From an uncultured Prevotella sp. (lineage in GTDB: Bacteria > Bacteroidota > Bacteroidia > Bacteroidales > Bacteroidaceae), in NCBI GenBank assembly GCA_927910885.1, contig CAKMOD010000134.1, positions 3,518 to 67,517 of the forward strand: 64,000 nt of DNA, given 5' to 3'. Positions within the stretch are counted from its first letter, which is position 1. Each line of letters begins with the position of its first letter. A program made the translations under genes and the position numbers. Below the pieces are notes generated by a model that saw only the letters and a list, made by a program, of their open reading frames with translations, had not been told where the DNA came from and did not search any database. Of this stretch, positions 51,147 through 57,766 are shown one piece after another.

Positions 51147-52537
51147 TTTATTCGTTTTACTTGCTCATCTTCAGCATACCATACACCATCGCAACCAGCT
51201 TTCTCTGCCTTTAGAAGTAAAGATTTCAACTGCTTTCTGTTTGTTATTTCTTCGTTAATAATGGCCTTAGGCCATTGATAACCTGTCTGTTGAAGAGCGG
51301 AATAACCCCAACCAAAAGCCTCGAAAGGAATCACCCAGAAGGAAGAATACTTCGTTTCTCCTTTGTCTAAATGTATTACCATTACCTTGTTTACTGGTCG
51401 GTCGCATTGGCTGACAATACTCTTTGCCATCTGTTCACCCATCCTACCTGATAGGAAAGAGGCATAGCCGTGATGGAGTAGGGTGAAGAAAGCTGTCAAA
51501 AGATAAAGCAATGCTGAAACTATCAATACCTTCTTGTTCTTGATTCGTTCACAGAGTAGGGCTATCATCAGTGCAACAAAGGGCAGAATTGCATAACAGT
51601 GCATTGCAGAGAAGACTGTCATCAGATTGATGAAAGCCCCAATAAAGAAGGATAAAAGCAGTATTATGAGCGGTTTCTGCCATCTATAGGAACGTAATAA
51701 AAGCCAAAGAAAGGGTAGGGGAAGGACTCCAGTGATTACGACAACAGCAAGATGACGATGCTGAGGATGGATAAGACTGGCGTAATCGATAGGGTAGAAG
51801 GTCATTCCTAATAGCAAAGCGAGGTTGCGTAGCAGTCGTGTTAGGGTGAAATCCATATAGACGTTATGCTCAAGACGAAAGCTATCGCTCAGCATGAAAC
51901 GGCTAACAAGATAGAAAACAAACACAAGGCAGGCACAAAGAAGATGTCTGATAACATCATTGAAACGTTCTTTTCCTATGCTCCATACGATGAAGGGTGG
52001 GAAAACAAACCAAATGTAGCCCGACTCTTTAGCAAAAACCGATAGCAAAGAGCACAACAACCACAGCATAAGCTTACGATATCCAGACAGGCTAATGTAG
52101 CTATATAAGGCAAGAAGACCCCATAAAAGGGAATAGACTTGGTTCAAGGAATCAATATTCAGGACGGTACCCAAAGTGCCTGACGACAAATAAAAGAAAA
52201 CGACAGATAGGTTACGTGATAACGTACTAACCCTAAACCATTGCAGAATCCTATAGACTAACCATGTGTTGAGAATATGTCCCAATAGGATAAAAAGATG
52301 GTTTAAGAAGGGAAAAAGTCGGTAATTAAGTCCGAGCAGATGCCCAAAGAGCACATCAAAAGGACGCCAATAATTACCATCAGGAAGCAGACTTTGAAGT
52401 GTGAGAGGCTCCATCTGCGGTATGGTATAGTACGTCCAATCGTCAAAGGTAGGCTGAAGTTGACAAAGCAACAGCAATGCCAACGGAGCTGTCAGCACTA
52501 TCCAAAAGATTGGATTACGCCCTACCTCTGCCTTCAT
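51143..52537 (-). CDS. polytopic membrane protein, GT-C-like glycosyltransferase candidate
   Basis: A 464-residue protein with about eleven hydrophobic helices and a soluble C-terminal region (about 385-464). The N-terminal periplasmic loop has TFDDWTYYTIP and RPFDVLFGHLLG; an acidic FDDW motif after helix 1 is the layout of GT-C glycosyltransferases that use lipid-linked sugars. I do not recognise a named family, so this is an inference from topology. The start is eight bases downstream of porZ's stop, and its stop overlaps the acyltransferase start. It probably works on the same surface glycan as its neighbours. Confidence 0.65.
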   Translation of the reverse strand: MKAEVGRNPIFWIVLTAPLALLLLCQLQPTFDDWTYYTIPQMEPLTLQSLLPDGNYWRPFDVLFGHLLGLNYRLFPFLNHLFILLGHILNTWLVYRILQWFRVSTLSRNLSVVFFYLSSGTLGTVLNIDSLNQVYSLLWGLLALYSYISLSGYRKLMLWLLCSLLSVFAKESGYIWFVFPPFIVWSIGKERFNDVIRHLLCACLVFVFYLVSRFMLSDSFRLEHNVYMDFTLTRLLRNLALLLGMTFYPIDYASLIHPQHRHLAVVVITGVLPLPFLWLLLRSYRWQKPLIILLLSFFIGAFINLMTVFSAMHCYAILPFVALMIALLCERIKNKKVLIVSALLYLLTAFFTLLHHGYASFLSGRMGEQMAKSIVSQCDRPVNKVMVIHLDKGETKYSSFWVIPFEAFGWGYSALQQTGYQWPKAIINEEITNRKQLKSLLLKAEKAGCDGVWYAEDEQVKRIK

Positions 52538-52545
52538 AGCCTCTA

Positions 52546-54570
52546 TTAATTAACCACAGCAACCTTACAAACAGTGCCATTATCACCGTTTTCGTCAGCC
52601 GTCTGCACCATATAAACACCCGATGCAACACGTTTTCCGTTCTTATCCTTGCCATCCCAGACGAAAGAACCACCATTGCTGGTACCTTCAGCAACGAGAA
52701 CTCCATTGGTTGTTACAATCTTCACGTCTACATTCATTGACAAACCAACAATTGTAATAGGCCCAGTATAACCCGGTTTTACTGGGTTTGGATAAGCGTA
52801 TGTAGTCTCATCATTAGGTGATTCAACAGCCTTTGTGGCATCACTCATATAGGAACAGAGACCATTGTCAGTAGCAAAGAACACCTCTCCAGTGGCATCA
52901 TTGATTGAAATAGACTGAATATTATTAGACAGCAAATGACTATTTGTAGTCGTAAAGTGCTGCAACTGTGTCATATTATCCGCACTAATGAGGTAGACAC
53001 CACTGCCTTTCGTACCAAACCACTTGCGTCCTCCGCCATCAACCGATATTGCAGTAATATCAAGACCAGCGAGAAGATAATCTGCAAGATTGGTTCCATC
53101 GTTACGCGGAACCTTAACTTGTACAAAGCGATAGTTCTCCTGTTCGTTCATTTGAGACCGCTGAAGAAGCATCGGACCAGCCGTTGTTCCCACCCAAATA
53201 TTGTGGTCTAAGTCCTCTGCCCAGCAGTGAACAGCTGTAATATCTACGTTAGAACCATCCTCATTAACAAAGCGAGTATAAGCTTTGAGTTTATCATTCT
53301 TAGGGTCATAAGAGAAGAGTCCCGGCTGAATCCAGTGATCATTGCAGAACCAAAGAAGGTTACGACTATCCAAGCGCATCTGTGACAAGCCTGAGAGTCC
53401 TACACCATCTTTCATCAGTTCAGGCTTACTGAAGGAGGTCATCTGCCCATCTTTCGATACACGAATAAGGTTTTCTTTCTTTGTTTGGTTATTGAGTACC
53501 CATAGATTACCCTCTCTATCGTAAGCCAATCCATAGACAAGTACATAATCATTACCCAATTCTCTGCCTCTGTCCATAGCTCCTTGCAGGATGCTATTGT
53601 CCTTGTTATAAAAGGCTACCATCTTACCAGACATAAACTCATAGAGGCCTGTTCGTGCGCCTACATACACATGATTGCTATTGCGAGGGTCTATTGCTAC
53701 CGCCTTTGTTCCTATATAAGGATAACCCGTACGAGTCGAGAAGTCGTCTTCGAAAAAGTCCCAATCATCACCCTGTAACACCTGCACAATGCCTGGATTC
53801 TCCCAGTTATTAACTATCGGATTGAAGTTTCCTCCGGTACCATAAAGACGGTTATTAAGGAAGGTAGTCCATACAAAAGTGTTGCGCTTTGGACCACCAG
53901 GACTGAGTGTCTTAGCCTGTGCCAATAGAACTGCATCGGCTGTTCTTGGACGCTCTACATAAGTTCCTACGTTCGTCCAGTTATTTCTATCGAGGAGATT
54001 AGCAGACAAGGCAGCACGATATAGTCCGTTACTTTGGCTCGCAGCATAGATATAACCGCTCTCAATATAGCTGTAATTGACAGGGAAAGAGAGGTTATAA
54101 CTGTCGCTTATCTCTGCTTTAGCAACATTGAGTTTTACAAGTCCAAAACCTGTAGAGAGATAACAATAGACGCCAGACATATCAATACCGTTGACGGTTT
54201 TATCTGCCATTGTTGTCTTTAGATAGTAATCTGGCACATTTGTAACATTACCTCTATCGTCTAATAGGTCGATATTATTATTCGAATAGAGGATAACCAA
54301 CCGACGAGCTGTCTTATTCCATGCAATGAAACGGATATCCGAATCGCTCAAACCATTGACATTATCGTAGGTCTTTATGCTCTGATCGTTCTTGTTATAG
54401 GTATAAAGGCTATTGGAAGCAAGCACATACAGTTTGTTACCTCCTTCTTCAACCCATTGTACATTATTGTAAGAAAGATAGTTTTTCCATGTTCCTACAC
54501 CGCCAGCAAGGGCAGTTACAACAAGAGAAAAGAATAGAATAAGCGATAGGAAATATCTTTTTATTGTCAT
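52546..54570 (-). CDS. porZ: type IX secretion protein PorZ-like
   Basis: A 674-residue secreted protein resembling PorZ, the attachment-complex component that hands A-LPS to the sortase PorU. It has a signal peptide (1-22, cleavage after ALA), two beta-propeller halves (about 25-300 and 300-575; repeats such as NKLYVLASNSLYTYNK, GVYCYLSTGFGLVKLN, GNLWVLNNQTKK, HNIWVGTTAG, RKWFGTKGSGVYLI, GEVFFATDNGLCSY), and a C-terminal beta-sandwich (AYPNPVKPGYTGPITI, then VWDGKDKNGKRVASGVYMVQT). It overlaps a GT2 gene by 4 bases. No cell-surface cleavage site is evident. PorZ assignment rests on domain layout and N-terminal pattern. Confidence 0.78.
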   Translation of the reverse strand: MTIKRYFLSLILFFSLVVTALAGGVGTWKNYLSYNNVQWVEEGGNKLYVLASNSLYTYNKNDQSIKTYDNVNGLSDSDIRFIAWNKTARRLVILYSNNNIDLLDDRGNVTNVPDYYLKTTMADKTVNGIDMSGVYCYLSTGFGLVKLNVAKAEISDSYNLSFPVNYSYIESGYIYAASQSNGLYRAALSANLLDRNNWTNVGTYVERPRTADAVLLAQAKTLSPGGPKRNTFVWTTFLNNRLYGTGGNFNPIVNNWENPGIVQVLQGDDWDFFEDDFSTRTGYPYIGTKAVAIDPRNSNHVYVGARTGLYEFMSGKMVAFYNKDNSILQGAMDRGRELGNDYVLVYGLAYDREGNLWVLNNQTKKENLIRVSKDGQMTSFSKPELMKDGVGLSGLSQMRLDSRNLLWFCNDHWIQPGLFSYDPKNDKLKAYTRFVNEDGSNVDITAVHCWAEDLDHNIWVGTTAGPMLLQRSQMNEQENYRFVQVKVPRNDGTNLADYLLAGLDITAISVDGGGRKWFGTKGSGVYLISADNMTQLQHFTTTNSHLLSNNIQSISINDATGEVFFATDNGLCSYMSDATKAVESPNDETTYAYPNPVKPGYTGPITIVGLSMNVDVKIVTTNGVLVAEGTSNGGSFVWDGKDKNGKRVASGVYMVQTADENGDNGTVCKVAVVN

Positions 54571-55541
54571 ATAGCGTTCTTTGTGTAATGTAAATAATAC
54601 AACAGTTTATAGATATTAAACCAAAAAACGTTCGGTTTATTGCCTAAGAGGCAATTCTTTATAGGCTCATTAAATAGCTTATAAGCTGTTACAAAAAGTG
54701 GAGAGAGGTGTAAACGCTCGATACACTCGGCTTTATCAAGCAAACGAGAGTAGCCTTTCAGCTCCTTTCTGAAGGCAAATAGCGTGCGCAAAGCCTCTTC
54801 TGTCTTAGCGAGATAGCTTGCGTTATCCTCAAAATCACAGAAGAGTACAGGATTATCTATATGCTTTATTACTACTTGTTGCTGCTGGAACCGTTTGCCT
54901 AAGAGTACATCTTCATAACCATAATGGCTAATCTTCTCATCGTAAGGCTGCTCACCTAAGACCGAACGGTGTACGAGTAGATTTGTTGCTAAATGCTGAT
55001 AAGGCTGACTTTGACGGCTCTCAACGGTATTAATTGCCTCGCATTGCCGTTCATAACGATATCTAAGGTTGCCTTTCCATTGGTCAGGATTACCTCCAAT
55101 GGCTATTCCGCCCACTACAACATCTCCCTCTGTCTGCAGATAGTTGCGAATGAAGGAAGGGTTATTCAACGACAAATCGCCATCAATAAAGAGCAGCCTA
55201 TCACCCTTAGCCTGCGATACAAGGAAGTTACGAATAGCCGAACGGCCCACGTTCTTCTCCCTGATAATATAGCAGACATGGGGTAGATTCGCTATTGCTC
55301 GGTTCTCTTCTACGAGGCTGTGCCTCGTAGCACGGGACCTAACAGCAGCGGAAGGGCAGGGGAGGAGAGGGCTGGCAGCTATACTATCGGGGGGTGATAA
55401 CACACTATCGGAACTTGACAAAGAGCCATCATCAGCCACTATGATTTCAAAGTCTGCCTTACATTCCACGCACTGTCGCTGTAACTCTGTCACCAAAGCT
55501 ACACAACTACAGTTATAAACAGGAAGAAGAATAGACAACAT
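54567..55541 (-). CDS. family 2 glycosyltransferase
   Basis: A 324-residue GT-A fold enzyme, cytoplasmic side of the membrane. It begins with MLSILLPVYN, then FEIIVADDGS (nucleotide-sugar binding), VGRSAIRNFLVSQAKGDRLLFIDGDLSL with the DxD-like DGD, and HYGYEDVLLGKRF (the ED motif of the catalytic base). Residues about 42-78 (SSSDSVLSPPDSIAASPLL and following) have no counterpart in the family and are coded by a low-complexity stretch with a perfect hairpin. Its stop overlaps the porZ ATG (54567-54570). It probably builds a surface glycan used with PorZ. Confidence 0.87.
   Translation of the reverse strand: MLSILLPVYNCSCVALVTELQRQCVECKADFEIIVADDGSLSSSDSVLSPPDSIAASPLLPCPSAAVRSRATRHSLVEENRAIANLPHVCYIIREKNVGRSAIRNFLVSQAKGDRLLFIDGDLSLNNPSFIRNYLQTEGDVVVGGIAIGGNPDQWKGNLRYRYERQCEAINTVESRQSQPYQHLATNLLVHRSVLGEQPYDEKISHYGYEDVLLGKRFQQQQVVIKHIDNPVLFCDFEDNASYLAKTEEALRTLFAFRKELKGYSRLLDKAECIERLHLSPLFVTAYKLFNEPIKNCLLGNKPNVFWFNIYKLLYYLHYTKNAI
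55310..55330. repeat. hairpin inside the glycosyltransferase gene
   Basis: CTACGAGGC, TGT, GCCTCGTAG: perfect 9-bp stem within the coding region, beside the low-complexity run GGCAGGGGAGGAGAGGG at 55349-55370. Confidence 0.75.
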
Positions 55542-55871
55542 TGCAGATATTAAATGGTTATTTTCTTATATCATACAGATAACGAGTACACTATTAAGCT
55601 TTGAAATTATGCCTATCAAACCGATTAACATAGCCCTTTTCAGTATTAATATAAGCTTTCAAATAGTATTAGGAAAGCCTTTCCTTCGAATTATTTCATG
55701 AAATAAATTCTTTTTACGTGAAAAGAAATATTTTTCTTCATGAGAAGAAATATTTATTTTCATGAAAATAATTCGGAAAAGGGTATTTATCGAAGTCTAA
55801 AAGGGGGCTTTTATGGTTTTACTTTGTTAGCTCTTTCCCTCTTAAAAAGCCCCTTTAGCCTTTTTACTCTT
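55542..55871. other. spacer between rdgB and the GT2 gene
   Basis: Contains the TTCATGAA palindromic element (55687-55775) and pyrimidine-rich low-complexity sequence; no gene seen. Confidence 0.7.
55687..55775. repeat. TTCATGAA/AAATATTT palindromic element, copy 4
   Basis: CGAATTATTTCATGAA to TTCATGAAAATAATTCG, 89 bp, with an internal TTTTTACGTGAAAAG and two AAATATTT blocks. Confidence 0.88.
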
Positions 55872-56456
55872 TTATCCTTTCAGCCTTCCTAAGTATTCCG
55901 CCAACTTCTTTACAGCCCTTGCACGATGGGATATCTGGTTCTTTATCTCCTCACCCAACTCTGCAAAGCTCTTGTCATAACCCTCTGGAATGAAGATAGG
56001 GTCATATCCAAAGCCCTCTGTACCATGCTTCTCAGTAGCGATTCTACCCTCTACCTTACCCTCAAACTGATGTTCTACACCATCAATGATAAGAGAGATA
56101 ACCGTGCGGAAACACGCCTTACGATTGTCCTTACCTTCTAAGTTTGCCAATAGCTTACGCATATTCGCCTCGCTATCGTGGTCGGTTCCCTCTGCATAAC
56201 GAGCTGAATGCACGCCGGGTTCACCACCAAGTGCCTCCACCTCAAGTCCTGTATCGTCAGCAAAACAGTTCTGACCGTAGTGTTCAACGACGTAAGAAGA
56301 CTTCTGACGTGCATTCTCCTCCAGTGTTGCTCCAGTCTCAGGGATATCCTCGTGACAGCCAATCTCAGCCAAAGAAACGATTTCAAACTCCTTTCCAAGG
56401 ATGTCCTTGATTTCCTCAAGCTTATGTTTATTATTTGTTGCGAATACTATTTTCAT
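55872..56456 (-). CDS. rdgB: non-canonical purine NTP pyrophosphatase (RdgB/HAM1)
   Basis: RdgB hydrolyses ITP, dITP and XTP to monophosphates, keeping deaminated purines out of nucleic acids. The 194-residue protein begins MKIVFATNNKHKLEEI (TNN..K motif), with ETGATLEENARQKS, CFADDTGLEVEALGGEPGVHSARYAG-type block (residues about 67-90), and GTEGFGYDPIFIPEG and ISHRARA at the end. All metal and nucleotide motifs are present, and length is normal. It lies between the YitT-type gene and the GT2 gene on the minus strand. Confidence 0.96.
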   Translation of the reverse strand: MKIVFATNNKHKLEEIKDILGKEFEIVSLAEIGCHEDIPETGATLEENARQKSSYVVEHYGQNCFADDTGLEVEALGGEPGVHSARYAEGTDHDSEANMRKLLANLEGKDNRKACFRTVISLIIDGVEHQFEGKVEGRIATEKHGTEGFGYDPIFIPEGYDKSFAELGEEIKNQISHRARAVKKLAEYLGRLKG

Positions 56457-56526
56457 CTCTATAAAACGTTTTTAGAATGCTAAAAAGCCTTGTTTGAAAG
56501 CCCTAAGTACTATTCCTACAACAAGA

Positions 56527-56583
56527 ACGCACGGTTCGTATGTCCTTAAAAGCTTATCGCCAGTGGACACACGAGCCGTGCGT
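56527..56583. terminator. large hairpin between the YitT-type gene and rdgB
   Basis: ACGCACGGTTCGTATGTCC (56527-56545) pairs with GGACACACGAGCCGTGCGT (56565-56583), two mismatches in 19. It may be a terminator without a clear T tract or an intercistronic hairpin. Similar GGACGCACGG hairpins are familiar in Prevotella genomes (recalled). Confidence 0.6.
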
Positions 56584-56623
56584 CCCTGCTAATTAGCGGC
56601 TGGAACACAGCTCTTCAGCATCT

Positions 56624-57610
56624 TTATTTCTGTTCATTCGCAGGCTTTTTCATGGCTTCAGCCAACTTCTTTTCCTGCTTTTTCATTTCCTTTTTCGCCT
56701 TAATCTTTATCTGATCGAAGCCTTCACCATAGACACCAATCACCGAACTCTGACTTACAAAGGCTGTTGGGTCAACCATCTTGATGATACGGAAGATAGT
56801 TTTACTCTCATTACGCTTTGCCAACAAGCAGATAACCTTCATATCATTGCCTGTATACCAGCCATGTCCATCAAGGATAGTCAGTGCATGCTCGGTCTCT
56901 TCAACAATGGCATTGGCAATTTCCTCATGCTTCCAAGAGAAGATCATGAACTGAACTGACTCGCGCCTCATATTCATCACGTGATCTAACATAAAACACT
57001 CGATGAACATCGTACAGTAACCAAAGACCATCTTATGCAAGCGTTCCATGACATCACCAAACTGAGGGAAGAACAAACAGCTACCCACAATCAAGATATC
57101 AACACCCATTAAGACCTGTCCTAACGAGATATCATGATACTTATTGACACAGGCAGCAATGATATCCGTACCACCCGTACTTCCATTATTAAGGAAGACG
57201 ATAGCCAATCCCGTACCTGTAAGGCTACAACCAATAATCAATGACATAAAAGCTTGGTCTTCACCGAGCATCTTCACCATGTGTCCTGCAGCATCCTTAG
57301 GCATCAGATCCTGCGCAAAAATCAATAGGAAATAAAGGGCAAAGATAGCATAGATAGTCTTCATCAGGAACTTAAAGCCCAATATCTTCAAAGCAACTAT
57401 CAACAACGAAATGTTGATAATCATGTAAGTATTCTCAATCTTAAAACCCGTAGCATAGAAGATTACGGCAGACATACCCGTCACTCCACCCGTTACTATC
57501 TCATAAGGCATTAGAAATACAGTGAAGGCAGCAGCATAAAGAATTAAGCCAACGGTCAAGAAAAAGTAATCTTTGGCTTCGGATCGGATGAGTTGTTGAT
57601 CAATGGTCAT
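56624..57610 (-). CDS. YitT family membrane protein
   Basis: A 328-residue inner-membrane protein with five or six helices (about 15-220: LTVGLILYAAAFTVFLMPYEIVTGGVTG, IINISLLIVALKILGF, AIFALYFLLIFAQ, FMSLIIGCSLTGTGLAIVF, QVLMGVDILIVGSCLFF) and a C-terminal DUF2179 domain (about 235-315, VNVF-type sequence: YTGNDMKVICLLAKRNES and IIKMVDPTAFVSQSSVIGVYGEGF), ended by a lysine-rich helix. The family's transported substrate or role is unsettled. It sits between leuS and rdgB, an arrangement I recall from other Bacteroidota. Confidence 0.9.
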   Translation of the reverse strand: MTIDQQLIRSEAKDYFFLTVGLILYAAAFTVFLMPYEIVTGGVTGMSAVIFYATGFKIENTYMIINISLLIVALKILGFKFLMKTIYAIFALYFLLIFAQDLMPKDAAGHMVKMLGEDQAFMSLIIGCSLTGTGLAIVFLNNGSTGGTDIIAACVNKYHDISLGQVLMGVDILIVGSCLFFPQFGDVMERLHKMVFGYCTMFIECFMLDHVMNMRRESVQFMIFSWKHEEIANAIVEETEHALTILDGHGWYTGNDMKVICLLAKRNESKTIFRIIKMVDPTAFVSQSSVIGVYGEGFDQIKIKAKKEMKKQEKKLAEAMKKPANEQK

Positions 57611-57632
57611 AGGCTCTTAGAATGGTTAAGAT

Positions 57633-57749
57633 GAAGAGGCTGTATCGAAACACGGCTGAAGCGGCTACCTACATACTAACTTCATTTCCGTTGGAGATTA
57701 CCGCTGTTGAAGAAACGAGCTTACAACCCTGTTTCCATACAGCCTCTTC
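57633..57749. repeat. long-range inverted repeat in the YitT-leuS spacer
   Basis: GAAGAGGCTGTATCGAAACACGG (57633-57655) pairs with CCCTGTTTCCATACAGCCTCTTC (57727-57749), about 20 of 23 bases, around a 71-base loop. It starts 18 bases past the leuS stop and may be its terminator or a structured intercistronic element. Confidence 0.7.
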
Positions 57750-57766
57750 TGTGGTTTATTGAATAG

